A stretch of 64,000 nucleotides of DNA from Burkholderiales bacterium (GTDB lineage Bacteria; Pseudomonadota; Gammaproteobacteria; Burkholderiales; Burkholderiaceae_C). Both the position numbers and the translations under genes were made by a program. The notes beneath the pieces were generated by a model. That model saw only the letters and a program-made list of their open reading frames with translations. It searched no databases and had not been told where the DNA came from. Numbering within the stretch: the first letter of the stretch is position 1; each line of letters begins with the position of its first letter. The DNA is taken from contig JAGWTU010000009.1 in the NCBI GenBank assembly GCA_028868825.1, positions 62,001 to 126,000 on the forward strand, read 5' to 3'. Positions 33,295-43,112 of the stretch are shown one piece after another.

Positions 33295-33322
33295 TTCGTG
33301 ACAGTCCCGTTTCTGTCACGAA
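33295..33322. promoter_or_regulatory. 28-bp operator-like inverted repeat between ugpB and the DUF3683 gene
   Basis: TTCGTGACAG and CTGTCACGAA are perfect 10-bp inverted arms around an 8-base spacer. The site lies in the 178-base divergent region, 62 bases from the ugpB start and 90 bases from the other start. Each arm contains CTGTCA, which matches most of a PhoB half-site (CTGTCAT), but the arms are inverted rather than direct repeats, so a different dimeric regulator is more likely. Confidence 0.55.
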
Positions 33323-33411
33323 GCGACCGGCTCCGGCAACAGGGGTAACCCGCCGCAGCCGCCGGCCTCTGCGGCGCTCGGACCCCTGCGGTAGCATCCG
33401 CAATTACCCCT

Positions 33412-36400
33412 ATGAACGCTCCGCAGCACCCGAACCCGCTCGCATCCGCCGCCGCAACCGACGCCACCGAAGCGGTGCGCCTGCGCGAGATCCCGTACAA
33501 CTACACCTCGTTCTCCGACCGCGAGATCGTGCTGCGTCTGCTCGGCCGGCGCGCCTGGGAGATCCTCGACCTGCTGCGCCAGGAGCGCCGCACCGGGCGC
33601 TCGGCACGCATGCTCTACGAGGTGCTGGGCGACATCTGGGTCGTCCAGCGCAACCCGTATCTCGAAGACGACCTGCTCGACAACCCGAAGCGGCGCGCGC
33701 TGCTGATCGAGGCGCTGCAGCACCGGCTCGAGGAGGTCGGCAAGCGCCGCGACCCCGCTGCCGACGCCCAGCGCGACGCCCTCGTCGGCGAGCTGCTGGC
33801 CGCCGCGCGCGCCGCCGTCGACGCCTTCGCCGACCGCTTCCGCGAGGTCGGCGAGCTGCGCCGCACCGCGCGCCGCGTGCTCGGCCGGCACACGGCCGGC
33901 GACAACCTGAAGTTCGACGGCCTGTCGCGCGTCTCGCATGTCACCGACGCCACCGACTGGCGCGTCGAATACCCGTTCATCGTCCTCACGCCCGACAGCG
34001 AGGCCGAGATGGCGGCGCTGGTGGCCGGCTGCATCGAGCTCGGCCTGACGATCATCCCGCGCGGCGGCGGCACCGGCTACACCGGCAGCGCCGTGCCGCT
34101 GACCTGGCAGAGCGCGGTCATCAACACCGAGAAGCTCGAGGCGATGGGCGAGGTCGAGGTCGTCTCGCTGCCCGGCGTCGCCGAGCCGGTGGCGACGATA
34201 CGCACCGAGGCGGGCGTCGTCACCCAGCGCGTCGCCGACGCCGCCGAGCGCGCCGGCTATGTCTTCGCCGTCGACCCGACCTCGGCCGAGGCGAGCTGCA
34301 TCGGCGGCAACATCGCGATGAACGCCGGTGGCAAGAAGGCCGTGCTGTGGGGCACGGCGCTCGACAACCTGGCCTCGTGGCGCATGGTCACGCCCGAGGC
34401 GAAGTGGCTCGAGGTCACGCGGCTGGACCACAACCGCGGCAAGATCCACGATGTCGCGCTGGCGCGCTTCAAGCTCGATTACTTCGACGCCACGGGCAAG
34501 ACGCTCGAACGCAGCGAACTGCTCGAGATCCCCGGCAGCGTGTTCCGCAAGGAAGGGCTGGGCAAGGACGTCACCGACAAGTTCCTCGCCGGCCTGCCCG
34601 GGATCCAGAAGGAAGGCTGCGACGGCCTCATCACCAGTGCGCGCTGGATCGTCCACCGCATGCCGGCGCACACGCGCACCGTCTGCCTCGAATTCTTCGG
34701 CAACGCCAAGGACGCGGTGCCGGCCATCGTCGAGATCCGCGACTACCTGTTCTCGCTGACCGACAGCGGCGTGCTGCTGGCCGGGCTCGAACACCTCGAC
34801 GACCGCTACCTGCGCGCCGTCGGCTACGCGACCAAGAGCAAGCGCGCCGCCGTCGGCTCGGGGCTGCCGAAGATGGTGCTCGTCGGCGACATCGTCGGCG
34901 ACGACGCCGACGCCGTCGCGCATGCCACGAGCGAGGTCGTGCGCATCGCCAACTCGCGCGGCGGTGAGGGCTTCGTCGCCGTCAGCGCCGACGCGCGCAA
35001 GAAGTTCTGGCTCGACCGCAAGCGCACGGCCGCGATCTCGCGCCACACGAACGCCTTCAAGGTCAACGAGGACGTCGTGATCCCGTTGCCGCGCATGGGC
35101 GAGTACACCGAGGGCATCGAGCGCATCAACGTCGAGCTGAGCCTGCGCAACAAGCTCGAACTCGCGGACGCGCTGCAGACCTTCTTCGGCCGCGGCAACC
35201 TGCCGCTGGGCAAGAGCGACGACGCCGGCGAGATCCCCAGCGCCGAGCTGCTCGAGGACCGCGTGCAGCAGGCGCAGGCGCTGCTGGCCGAGGTGCGCGG
35301 GCAATGGCAGCATTGGCTCGACCAGCTCGACGTCGTGCAAACGCAGACGGGCGAGACCTGCTTCGCGATGCTGCAGGACTGGCGCTGGCGCGCCTCGTGG
35401 AAGACGCAGATCCGCGCCCCGCTGCAGCAGATCTTCGCCGGCAGCGCCTTCACGCCGTTGCTCGACGAGTGCAAGGCCATCCACCAGCAGGTGCTGCGCG
35501 GCCGCGTCTGGGTGGCGCTGCACATGCACGCCGGCGACGGCAACGTGCACACCAACATCCCCGTCAACAGCGACAACTACGCGATGCTGCAGACGGCGCA
35601 CGAGGCGGTGGCCCGCATCATGGCGCTGGCGCGGCGCCTGGGCGGTGTCATCAGCGGCGAGCATGGCATCGGCATCACGAAGCTCGAGTTCCTCAGCGAC
35701 GAGGAGATGCGGCCGTTCGCCGAATACAAGCAGCGCATCGACCCCGAGGGCCGCTTCAACCGCGGCAAGCTGCTCAAGGGCGCCGACCTCACCGGCGCCT
35801 ACACGCCGAGCTTCGGCCTCATGGGGCACGAGTCGCTGATCATGCAGCAGAGCGACATCGGCGCCATCAGCCACAGCATCAAGGACTGCCTGCGCTGCGG
35901 CAAGTGCAAGCCGGTCTGCGCCACCCATGTGCCGCGCGCCAACCTGCTCTACAGCCCGCGCAACAAGATCCTCGCGACCTCGCTGCTCGTCGAGGCCTTC
36001 CTCTACGAAGAGCAGACGCGGCGCGGCGTCAGCGTCAAGCATTGGGCCGATTTCGAGGATGTCGCCGACCACTGCACGGTCTGCCACAAGTGCGAGAGCC
36101 CCTGCCCGGTCAAGATCGACTTCGGCGACGTCACGATGGCCATGCGCGGCCTGCTGCACCGCCTGGGCAAGCAGAGCTTCCGCCCCGGCAAAGCCGCGGC
36201 GATGGCCTTCCTCAACGCCACCAGCCCCGACGCGATCAAGTTCCTGCGCGTGGCCACGGTCGAGCTCGGCTTCAAGGCGCAGCGCATCGCCAACCGCGTG
36301 CTCAAGCTCGCGGCGCGCAAGCAGACGGCGGCGCCGCCGGCGACGCTCGGGCCGGCGCCGATCAAGGAACAGATCATCCACTTCGTCAACAAGAAGATGC

Positions 36401-37302
36401 CGGGCGGTCTGCCGAAGAAGACCGCGCGCGCCTTGTTGGACATCGAGGACAAGAACTACGTCCCCATCATCCGCGACCCGGCGGGCACGACCTCCGAGAC
36501 CGAGGCCGTCTTCTACTTCCCCGGCTGCGGCAGCGAGCGCCTGTTCAGCCAGGTCGGCCTCGCCACCCAGGCCATGCTCTGGCATGCCGGCGTGCAGACC
36601 GTGCTGCCGCCGGGCTACCTGTGCTGCGGCTACCCGCAGCGCGGCGGCGGCCAGGCCGACAAGGCCGAGAAGATCATCACCGACAACCGGGTGCTGTTCC
36701 ACCGCGTCGCCAACACGCTGAACTACCTCGACATCAAGACCGTCGTCGTCAGCTGCGGCACCTGCTACGACCAGCTGCAGGACTACAAATTCGAGGACAT
36801 CTTCCCCGGCTGCCGCATCGTCGACATCCACGAGTACCTGCTCGAGAAGGGCATCCGGCTCGAGGGCGAGGCGGGCAACTACCTCTACCACGACCCCTGC
36901 CACAGCCCGCTCAAGCAGCAGGAGCCGATGAAGACGGTGAAGGCGCTGCTCGGCCCGAACGTGATGAAGAACGAGCGCTGCTGCGGCGAAAGCGGCACGC
37001 TGGGCGTGACGCGGCCCGACATCAGCACCCAGGTCCGCTTCCGCAAGGAGGAGGAACTGCGCAAGGGCGAGGCCGCGCTGCGAGGGCGCATGGGCGCTTC
37101 GGCGCCGGCCAACGTGAAGATCCTCACCAGCTGCCCGAGCTGCCTCCAGGGCCTCAAGCGCTACGAGGACGACATGGCCAGCGGCCTGCTCGAAGCCGAC
37201 TACATCGTCGTCGAGATGGCGCGCAAGCTGCTGGGCGAGGACTGGATGCCCGAGTACGTCGCGCGCGCCAACGCCGGCGGCATCGAGCGCGTGCTCGTCT
37301 GA
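33412..37302 (+). CDS. Giant FAD-linked dehydrogenase / Fe-S oxidoreductase (DUF3683 family)
   Basis: 1296 residues. Order of parts: an N-terminal DUF3683 region (1-190); a VAO-type FAD domain with [16 protein letters not shown] near 215; an FAD-oxidase C-terminal domain ending in GEHGIGITK near 750; two 4Fe-4S sites ([11 protein letters not shown] near 826 and [11 protein letters not shown] near 888); and two CCG domains ([11 protein letters not shown] near 1070, CCGESGTLG near 1190) like those of GlpC/GlcF/HdrB. The design is that of a fused D-2-hydroxyacid (lactate/glycolate-like) dehydrogenase passing electrons to the quinone pool. The exact substrate is not known. Confidence 0.92.
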   Translation: MNAPQHPNPLASAAATDATEAVRLREIPYNYTSFSDREIVLRLLGRRAWEILDLLRQERRTGRSARMLYEVLGDIWVVQRNPYLEDDLLDNPKRRALLIEALQHRLEEVGKRRDPAADAQRDALVGELLAAARAAVDAFADRFREVGELRRTARRVLGRHTAGDNLKFDGLSRVSHVTDATDWRVEYPFIVLTPDSEAEMAALVAGCIELGLTIIPRGGGTGYTGSAVPLTWQSAVINTEKLEAMGEVEVVSLPGVAEPVATIRTEAGVVTQRVADAAERAGYVFAVDPTSAEASCIGGNIAMNAGGKKAVLWGTALDNLASWRMVTPEAKWLEVTRLDHNRGKIHDVALARFKLDYFDATGKTLERSELLEIPGSVFRKEGLGKDVTDKFLAGLPGIQKEGCDGLITSARWIVHRMPAHTRTVCLEFFGNAKDAVPAIVEIRDYLFSLTDSGVLLAGLEHLDDRYLRAVGYATKSKRAAVGSGLPKMVLVGDIVGDDADAVAHATSEVVRIANSRGGEGFVAVSADARKKFWLDRKRTAAISRHTNAFKVNEDVVIPLPRMGEYTEGIERINVELSLRNKLELADALQTFFGRGNLPLGKSDDAGEIPSAELLEDRVQQAQALLAEVRGQWQHWLDQLDVVQTQTGETCFAMLQDWRWRASWKTQIRAPLQQIFAGSAFTPLLDECKAIHQQVLRGRVWVALHMHAGDGNVHTNIPVNSDNYAMLQTAHEAVARIMALARRLGGVISGEHGIGITKLEFLSDEEMRPFAEYKQRIDPEGRFNRGKLLKGADLTGAYTPSFGLMGHESLIMQQSDIGAISHSIKDCLRCGKCKPVCATHVPRANLLYSPRNKILATSLLVEAFLYEEQTRRGVSVKHWADFEDVADHCTVCHKCESPCPVKIDFGDVTMAMRGLLHRLGKQSFRPGKAAAMAFLNATSPDAIKFLRVATVELGFKAQRIANRVLKLAARKQTAAPPATLGPAPIKEQIIHFVNKKMPGGLPKKTARALLDIEDKNYVPIIRDPAGTTSETEAVFYFPGCGSERLFSQVGLATQAMLWHAGVQTVLPPGYLCCGYPQRGGGQADKAEKIITDNRVLFHRVANTLNYLDIKTVVVSCGTCYDQLQDYKFEDIFPGCRIVDIHEYLLEKGIRLEGEAGNYLYHDPCHSPLKQQEPMKTVKALLGPNVMKNERCCGESGTLGVTRPDISTQVRFRKEEELRKGEAALRGRMGASAPANVKILTSCPSCLQGLKRYEDDMASGLLEADYIVVEMARKLLGEDWMPEYVARANAGGIERVLV

Positions 37303-37388
37303 AGGCGGCGGTGGCGGCGCACGCCGTCGCCGCCGGCGACATCGGCGAGGACTAAACTTGGCGATCGCGCCTCTATGGAAGCCTCCCG

Positions 37389-37805
37389 ATGGCCGGCCTA
37401 GCCCCCCAGACTCCCAAGCCCACCGCCGTCACGCTGCACCAGGCCTCGCGCGTGCTCGAGATCGCCTTCGACGACGGCGCCGCGTTCCGCATCCCCTTCG
37501 AGCTGCTGCGCGTGTATTCGCCGTCGGCCGAGGTCCAGGGCCATGGCCCGGGGCAGGAGGTGCTGCAGACCGGCAAGCGCGAGGTCGGCATCGTCGACCT
37601 CGTCGCCGTCGGCCATTACGCCGTGCAACCGACCTTCAGCGACGGCCACGACACCGGCATCTATTCCTGGGCCTATCTCTACGAGCTGGGCTCGACCCAG
37701 GCCGTCCTCTGGCACCGCTACGAGGAACGCCTGCGCCAGGCCGGCGTCGACCGCGACGCGCCGATGACCCCCACCGGCGCCGGCGGCGCCTGCTCGAAAC
37801 ACTGA
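37389..37805 (+). CDS. DUF971 (GBBH-like N-terminal domain) protein
   Basis: 138 residues carrying a DUF971 domain, the fold found at the N-terminus of gamma-butyrobetaine hydroxylase. Visible features are the strand [19 protein letters not shown] and [20 protein letters not shown]. In betaproteobacteria it regularly precedes ubiE, and here ubiE starts 4 bases after its stop. Stand-alone DUF971 proteins have been linked to Fe-S or NAD(P) cofactor metabolism in other systems; no role can be fixed here. Confidence 0.87.
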   Translation: MAGLAPQTPKPTAVTLHQASRVLEIAFDDGAAFRIPFELLRVYSPSAEVQGHGPGQEVLQTGKREVGIVDLVAVGHYAVQPTFSDGHDTGIYSWAYLYELGSTQAVLWHRYEERLRQAGVDRDAPMTPTGAGGACSKH

Positions 37806-37809
37806 CACC

Positions 37810-38541
37810 ATGGCCCAGACCCATTTCGGTTACCAGACCGTCGAGGACGCCGAGAAGGCGCAGCGCGTGCGCGGCGTGTTCGACTCCGTCGCCTCGCGCT
37901 ACGACCTGATGAACGACGTGCTCTCGATGGGCATGCACCGGCTGTGGAAGTCGTACGCCGTCGCCGTCGCCGCGGTGCAGCCGGGGATGCAGGTGCTCGA
38001 CATCGCCGGCGGCACCGGCGACCTCGCACGCGCCTTCGCGCGCAAGGCGGGCCCGAGCGGGCGCGTCGTCCTCAGCGACATCAATGAAGCCATGCTGCGC
38101 GTCGGCCGCGACCGCCTGCTCGACGAGGGCCTGGTCATCCCGACTGCCGCCTGCGACGCCGAGCACCTGCCCTTCGCCGACGCCGCCTTCGACCTCGTCA
38201 GCGTCGCCTTCGGTCTGCGCAACATGACGCACAAGGAAGCCGCGCTGGCCGAGATGAACCGCGTGCTGCGCCCTGGCGGCCGCCTGCTGGTGCTGGAATT
38301 CTCGAAACCCGTCGCGGCGCTGCGCAAGCCCTACGACTGGTACTCGTTCCGCCTGATGCCGATGCTCGGCCAGCTCATCGCCAAGGACGGCGACAGCTAT
38401 CGCTATCTCGCCGAAAGCATCCGCATGCACCCCGATCAGGCCACGCTCAAGGCGATGCTCAAGAGCGCCGGATTCGGCCATGTCGACGTCCACAATCTGG
38501 CGGGCGGTATCGTCGCATTGCACGTCGGCGTGAAATGTTGA
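37810..38541 (+). CDS. ubiE: Ubiquinone/menaquinone C-methyltransferase UbiE
   Basis: 243 residues of a class I SAM methyltransferase. The UbiE signatures are [17 protein letters not shown] near residue 33, motif [13 protein letters not shown] near 63, and [20 protein letters not shown] near 137. It methylates the quinone ring in ubiquinone (and menaquinone) synthesis. ATG 37810 follows the DUF971 stop by 4 bases. The C-terminus VALHVGVKC is canonical, so the gene is complete. Confidence 0.97.
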   Translation: MAQTHFGYQTVEDAEKAQRVRGVFDSVASRYDLMNDVLSMGMHRLWKSYAVAVAAVQPGMQVLDIAGGTGDLARAFARKAGPSGRVVLSDINEAMLRVGRDRLLDEGLVIPTAACDAEHLPFADAAFDLVSVAFGLRNMTHKEAALAEMNRVLRPGGRLLVLEFSKPVAALRKPYDWYSFRLMPMLGQLIAKDGDSYRYLAESIRMHPDQATLKAMLKSAGFGHVDVHNLAGGIVALHVGVKC

Positions 38542-38666
38542 ATTAATTCCAGGGAATATCTCACGGTCCGGCGGGCGTTTCCCGATGCGTGCCGAATGTT
38601 TGTATTGCCGTGCTGTTTGTCACTCAATTGACGCAGCGGCGCTTGTCGATCGGGCGTAGCCGGCCA

Positions 38667-38684
38667 CCCCGCCGAGGGGGTTTT
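38667..38684 (+). terminator. Possible weak terminator downstream of ubiE
   Basis: CCCC-GCCGA-GGGG followed by GTTTT resembles a short intrinsic terminator, 125 bases after the ubiE stop. The stem is only 4 bp and the T-run 4 bases, so the call is weak. Confidence 0.25.
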
Positions 38685-38704
38685 GGGCTATCCCGAATGG
38701 CAAA

Positions 38705-38735
38705 GCCCGCCGCTAGAATTCATGTTTCGGCGGGC
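38705..38735 (+). promoter_or_regulatory. Stem-loop in the leader of the eps operon
   Basis: GCCCGCCG and CGGCGGGC are perfect 8-bp inverted arms around a 15-base AT-rich loop that contains TAGAAT (38714-38719), a -10-like hexamer. The site is 94 bases before the epsD start. It could be an operator surrounding the promoter or a leader hairpin. The rest of the 287-base region 38542-38828 shows no other clear element. Confidence 0.4.
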
Positions 38736-38828
38736 CGCGAACACGGCCTTCATTTCCCACCCGGAGTGCCCGGCCTCCGGCATGAGTTTCGAACCGTTTT
38801 GCAGTTTCCAATCCAAGGACACCCCCCG

Positions 38829-39815
38829 ATGAATCCGAAGACGCAAACCACGCCCCGACTCGCGCGTGGTCGACTCACGCTGGCCGCCGTCGCGCTGGCG
38901 TCGACCACCCTGATGCTGGCGGCTTGCGGCGACAAGAAGGATCCGGCGGCCACGCAGACCGCGGCGCGCGTGAACAAGGACGAGATCACCGTCCACCAGA
39001 TCAACTTCATGCTGCAGCAGCAGCGCGGCCTGCGCCAGGACCAGGCCGAGGCCGCATCGCACCAGATCCTCGAACGCCTGATCGACCAGGATCTGGCGGT
39101 GCAGAAGGCCGATGACCAGAAGCTCGACCGCGACCCGCGCGTCGTCCAGCAGCTCGAGGCGGCGCGCCGCGAAGTGCTGGCGCGCGCCTACCTCGAGAAG
39201 GTCGGCGAAGGCGCCGCCAAGCCCACGCAGCAGGAGATCCAGAAGTACTACGAAGACAAGCCGGCGCTGTTCAGCGACCGCCGCATCTACAACCTGCAGG
39301 AAATCTCGATCGAGGCCCGGCCCGACCAGATTCCCCAATTGCGCGAGCGCCTGACGACCAGCAAGAACGTCGCCGATTTCATCGAATACCTCAAATCCCA
39401 GAACATCAAGTTCGCCGGCAATCAGGCCGTGCGTGCGGCCGAACAGTTGCCGATGGCCTCGCTGGACGCCATTGCGCGGATGAAGGACGGCCAGGCGATG
39501 GTCACGGACACGCCCACCGGTGTGCAGGTCCTGTTGCTGGCCGGTTCGCGCAGCCAGCCGGTGAGCATCGATCAGGCCAAGCCGGCGATCGAGCAGTACC
39601 TGCTCAACGAGCGCAAGCGCAAGCTGATCGAGGACGAGATGAAGAGCCTGCGCGCGGCGGCCAAGATCGAGTACGTCGGCCGGTTCGCGCCCGCGGCTTC
39701 GGGCGCCGCGGCCGGCGCCTCGGCGGCGCAGGCCGCGCCGCTCGAAAGCCCGGCCGCACCGGCCAGCCCCGGACTCTCGAGCAGCGACATCACCAAGGGC
39801 ATGGGGCTCAAGTGA
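38829..39815 (+). CDS. epsD: EpsD-family peptidyl-prolyl isomerase-like lipoprotein
   Basis: 328 residues. A signal peptide ends in the lipobox LMLAAC with Cys33 as the lipidated residue. The body resembles SurA/parvulin-type proteins: a helical SurA-N-like part (QINFMLQQQRGL, HQILERLIDQDLAVQKA) and a degenerate rotamase region (RRIYNLQEISIEA, TPTGVQVLLLAG), ending in an alanine/proline-rich tail. This is the EpsD family found as the first gene of exosortase-B eps loci, probably a chaperone for envelope components of polymer export. The next gene overlaps its stop (GTGA). Confidence 0.88.
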   Translation: MNPKTQTTPRLARGRLTLAAVALASTTLMLAACGDKKDPAATQTAARVNKDEITVHQINFMLQQQRGLRQDQAEAASHQILERLIDQDLAVQKADDQKLDRDPRVVQQLEAARREVLARAYLEKVGEGAAKPTQQEIQKYYEDKPALFSDRRIYNLQEISIEARPDQIPQLRERLTTSKNVADFIEYLKSQNIKFAGNQAVRAAEQLPMASLDAIARMKDGQAMVTDTPTGVQVLLLAGSRSQPVSIDQAKPAIEQYLLNERKRKLIEDEMKSLRAAAKIEYVGRFAPAASGAAAGASAAQAAPLESPAAPASPGLSSSDITKGMGLK

Positions 39816-40696
39816 GGGCCGGGCGTATCGGGAAGATCGGGCTGCAGGCGCAGCGGCTGATCGCCGTCCTGATCACCGTCCTGATGGCCGCGCTGCTGCC
39901 GGGCGTGGCGCCGGCGCGCGCGCAGACACCGCCGGCGCAGGCGGCCGCTGCCGCCCAGCCGGTGCCGCGGGAATACCGGCTCGGCGCCGGCGACGTCGTG
40001 CGCATCAGCGTGTTCCAGAACCCGGACCTCGCGCTCGACGGGCGCATCAGCGATACCGGCCTGCTGTCGTACCCGCTGCTGGGCCAGATCCACCTCGGCG
40101 GGCTCAGCGTGACGCAGGCCGAGAAGCTGATCGGCGACGGCCTGCGGGAGGGCAAGTTCGTCAAGCAGCCGCAGGTCACGCTCGTCGTGATGCAGGTGCG
40201 CGGCAACCAGGTCAGTGTCCTCGGCCAGGTGAACCGGCCGGGCCGCTATCCGCTGGAGACCGCCGATCTGCGCCTGTCCGACCTCATCGCCACCGCCGGC
40301 GGCATCGCACCCACGGGCAGCGACATCGTCGTCGTCACCGGCGTGCGCGCGGGCAAGGCGTTCCGCTACCAGGTCGACCTGCCCACGCTGTTCGCGCCCG
40401 GCGGTCGCGACAAGGACATGCTGGTCCAGAACGACGATTCGATCTGGGTCGACCGCCAGCCGCTGGTCTACATCTACGGCGAGGTCCAGCGCCCGGGCGC
40501 GATGCGCCTGGAGCGCGAGATGACGCTGCTGCAGGTGCTGGCCGCGGGCGGCGGCCTGACGCTGCGCGGCACCGACAAGGGCATCGCCGTGCATCGGCGC
40601 GACCCCGCCACCGGCCGGATCGACATCATCCGCCCGGCGATGACCGACAAGCTGCAGGACGGCGATGTCGTGTACGTTCGCGAGAGCCTGTTCTAG
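39812..40696 (+). CDS. epsE: Polysaccharide export protein EpsE (Wza-like)
   Basis: 294 residues. A signal peptide (cleavage probably after APARA) precedes the Poly_export domain (YRLGAGDVVRISVFQNPDL, residues about 50-140) and two SLBB repeats (VLGQVNRPGRYPL and YIYGEVQRPGAMRL). It should form the periplasmic/outer-membrane export channel. Unlike E. coli Wza there is no lipobox cysteine, and no C-terminal amphipathic barrel helix is evident. The GTG start overlaps the epsD stop. Confidence 0.92.
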   Translation: MRAGRIGKIGLQAQRLIAVLITVLMAALLPGVAPARAQTPPAQAAAAAQPVPREYRLGAGDVVRISVFQNPDLALDGRISDTGLLSYPLLGQIHLGGLSVTQAEKLIGDGLREGKFVKQPQVTLVVMQVRGNQVSVLGQVNRPGRYPLETADLRLSDLIATAGGIAPTGSDIVVVTGVRAGKAFRYQVDLPTLFAPGGRDKDMLVQNDDSIWVDRQPLVYIYGEVQRPGAMRLEREMTLLQVLAAGGGLTLRGTDKGIAVHRRDPATGRIDIIRPAMTDKLQDGDVVYVRESLF

Positions 40697-40713
40697 AGAG
40701 GGGAGCGGCGGCC

Positions 40714-42141
40714 ATGACCTTTGCGCAATTCATGTCGATACTGCGGGCGCGGTGGAAGGTGGCGCTGGCGGTGCTGCTGGCGACGGTCGGCCTGACGCTG
40801 CTCATCAGCCTCCTGATGCCCAAGCAGTACAAGGCGATCGCCAGCGTCGTCATCGATTTCAAGCCCGATCCGATTTCCGCCATGCTCAATGGCGGCATCC
40901 CGACGCCGGGATTCATGGCGACGCAGGTCGACATCATCCAGAGCGATCGCGTCGCCCAGCGGGTCGTCCGCAATCTCAAACTCGCCGACAACCCGCAGAT
41001 CCGCAAGCAGTGGCAGGACGAGGCCAATGGCGAAGGGTCCATCGAATCCTGGCTGGGCACGGTGTTCCAGAAGAACATGGATGTCGTGCCTTCGCGCGAA
41101 AGCAGCGTCATTCAGGTGAGCTACAAGGCCGGCGATCCGCGTTTCGCCGCCGCATTGGCCAACGCTTTCGTGAAGGCCTATATCGACACCTCCTTGGAAT
41201 TGCGCGTGGATCCCGCGCGTCGTTATTCGAATTTCTTCGAGGCGCAGTCCAAGGAAGCGCGTGAGGCGCTCGAAGCGGCACAGACCAAGCTCAGCAGCTT
41301 CCAGAAGGACAACGGCATCATCGCCTCCGACGAGCGGCTGGATATCGAAAATGCGCGATTGAACGAGCTTTCGACGCAGCTCACGGCATTGCAGGCCCTC
41401 GCCGCCGAGTCTTCCAGCCGGCAGGCCCAGGCCCAGGGCGCGCAAGGCGACCGCATGCAGGAAGTGCTGAACAATTCGCTCATCCTGGGCATCAAGGCCG
41501 ATATCAACCGGGGCGAGGCGCGCTTGCAGGAAATGTCGACCCGCTACGGCGACAGCCACCCCTCGGTGCTGGAGGCCAAGGCCAATCTGGCCGAGCTGCG
41601 ATCGCGGCTCGACAGCGAGACCAAGAAGGTCGTCAGCGGCGTGGGGCTGAACAACAACGTCAATCGCCAGCGCGAAGCCGATATCCGCGCCTCGCTGGAA
41701 GCCCAGCGCGCCAAGGTACTCAAGCTCAAGGCCGTGCGTGACGAGGGGTTGGTCATCATGCGCGATGTCGAGAACGCCCAGCGTGCCTACGATGCCGTGC
41801 GCCAGCGCTATATCCAGACCAATCTCGAGAGCCAGACGACGCAGAGCAACGTGAACATGCTGACCGAGGCCGTGCCGCCGATCACGCCGTCGTCGCCGCG
41901 CCTGGTGCTGAATACGCTGCTGGCCCTGCTCGGAGGCATCTTGCTGGCCATCGGCACGGCCCTGTTCCTCGAGTTGCGTGACCGCCGCGTTCGCAACCTC
42001 GACGATGTCGTTGCCGCGCTCGACCTGCCGGTGATCGGCAACCTCGACAAACCCGGTTCGAAATCGGGCAAGAGGGGCGGGCATTCCATCATGCGGCAGC
42101 GCCTGCTGGCGCCGCTGCCCGAATCCGGCAGGGGTGCCTGA
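40714..42141 (+). CDS. epsF: Chain-length determinant protein EpsF (Wzz/Wzc-N type)
   Basis: 475 residues with two membrane spans, near residues 14-35 (VALAVLLATVGLTLLISLLM) and 393-415 (LVLNTLLALLGGILLAIGTALF). Between them lies a long periplasmic coiled-coil section (EAAQTKLSSFQKDN, ARLQEMSTRYGDSHPSV) and the GNVR-type domain with SRPxxP-like TPSSPRLV just before the second span. It controls polymer length and contacts EpsG, which follows with a 1-base overlap (TGATG). Confidence 0.92.
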   Translation: MTFAQFMSILRARWKVALAVLLATVGLTLLISLLMPKQYKAIASVVIDFKPDPISAMLNGGIPTPGFMATQVDIIQSDRVAQRVVRNLKLADNPQIRKQWQDEANGEGSIESWLGTVFQKNMDVVPSRESSVIQVSYKAGDPRFAAALANAFVKAYIDTSLELRVDPARRYSNFFEAQSKEAREALEAAQTKLSSFQKDNGIIASDERLDIENARLNELSTQLTALQALAAESSSRQAQAQGAQGDRMQEVLNNSLILGIKADINRGEARLQEMSTRYGDSHPSVLEAKANLAELRSRLDSETKKVVSGVGLNNNVNRQREADIRASLEAQRAKVLKLKAVRDEGLVIMRDVENAQRAYDAVRQRYIQTNLESQTTQSNVNMLTEAVPPITPSSPRLVLNTLLALLGGILLAIGTALFLELRDRRVRNLDDVVAALDLPVIGNLDKPGSKSGKRGGHSIMRQRLLAPLPESGRGA

Positions 42142-43094
42142 TGGCCCAGTTCAGAGACACTTTGCTCGACGCGAACGACATGTCCAACGCCGGAGAGTCG
42201 GCCGTGAATTCGGTGCCTCCATTGCTCGGCAGCAGGGCCCATGATGCGGATGCCAACGGGCGCAATCGAACCATCGGCGACATCCTGGCGGAATTGCGCG
42301 ACCTCACCGCCGAGCAGGTGGCCAAGGCGCTCAGCTATCAACAGGAAAAGGGTGTCCGCTTCGGCGAGGCGGCGGTCGCGCTCGGCTTCGCCAGCAACGA
42401 CGACGTGCTGTTCGCGCTTTCGCGCCAGTTTCAGTATCCCTACGCGCCCGAGGAGCGGCGACGCACCGGTCCCGAACTGGTGGCGTTGAACGAGCCCTTC
42501 TCCAGCGCTGCCGAGAACTTCAGGGCCCTGCGCAGCCAGTTGATGGTGCGCGTGTTCCGCGAGGGCGGACCGCGTCCCGCCCTGGCCGTCATCAGCCCCG
42601 ATTCGGGGGACGGCAAGACCTACGCGGCATCGAACCTGGCCGTGACCTTCGCGCAACTGGGTGGCCGCACGCTGCTGGTCGATGCCGACATGCGCGGCCC
42701 CCGCGTGCACGAGGTCTTCGGACTCAGGAACGCCGCCGGACTTTCGAGCATCCTTTCGGGCCGCACCGACAAGCAGGTGATCCAGCAGGTGGCCGGCCTG
42801 CCGAGTCTTTTTGTTCTGCCCGTCGGAACGACGCCGCCGAATCCGCTGGAGTTGGTCGAACGCCCGGCCTTCGGCCTGCTGATGCGTGAACTCTCGAGCA
42901 AATTCGATCATGTGATCGTCGACACGCCGGCCGCCGTCTACGGCTCGGACGCCGCCGTCATCGCGGCCAAATGCGGTGCGGCGATCGTCATCGCCCGCAA
43001 GGACATGTCGAGTACCGATGCGCTGCGCGAACTGGTCGCCGCGCTGCAGGGCACGTCCACCAAGATGGCGGGCGCTGTCTTCAACCAGCGCTGA
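42141..43094 (+). CDS. epsG: Chain-length determinant tyrosine kinase EpsG (BY-kinase)
   Basis: 317 residues. The N-terminal third (about 35-105, LTAEQVAKALSYQQEKGVRFGEAAVALGF) resembles the N-terminal domain of type II secretion ATPases. The kinase has Walker A SGDGKTYAASN near 156, Walker A' VDADMRGPR near 182 and Walker B HVIVDTPA near 257. It should phosphorylate on tyrosine and regulate export through EpsF. The C-terminus ends AGAVFNQR without the tyrosine-rich tail of Wzc. Confidence 0.9.
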   Translation: MAQFRDTLLDANDMSNAGESAVNSVPPLLGSRAHDADANGRNRTIGDILAELRDLTAEQVAKALSYQQEKGVRFGEAAVALGFASNDDVLFALSRQFQYPYAPEERRRTGPELVALNEPFSSAAENFRALRSQLMVRVFREGGPRPALAVISPDSGDGKTYAASNLAVTFAQLGGRTLLVDADMRGPRVHEVFGLRNAAGLSSILSGRTDKQVIQQVAGLPSLFVLPVGTTPPNPLELVERPAFGLLMRELSSKFDHVIVDTPAAVYGSDAAVIAAKCGAAIVIARKDMSSTDALRELVAALQGTSTKMAGAVFNQR

Positions 43095-43112
43095 CCCGGT
43101 TTGGGCCCCGCG

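Noticed and set aside
33316..36903. A 1195-residue frame antisense to the DUF3683 gene
   Set aside because: No recognisable motif; the sense strand has clear FAD, Fe-S and CCG signatures.
38542..38828. A sigma-54 promoter for the eps operon, as in PrsR-controlled exosortase loci
   Set aside because: No TGGC-N8-TGC arrangement with correct GG-N10-GC spacing was found in this region.
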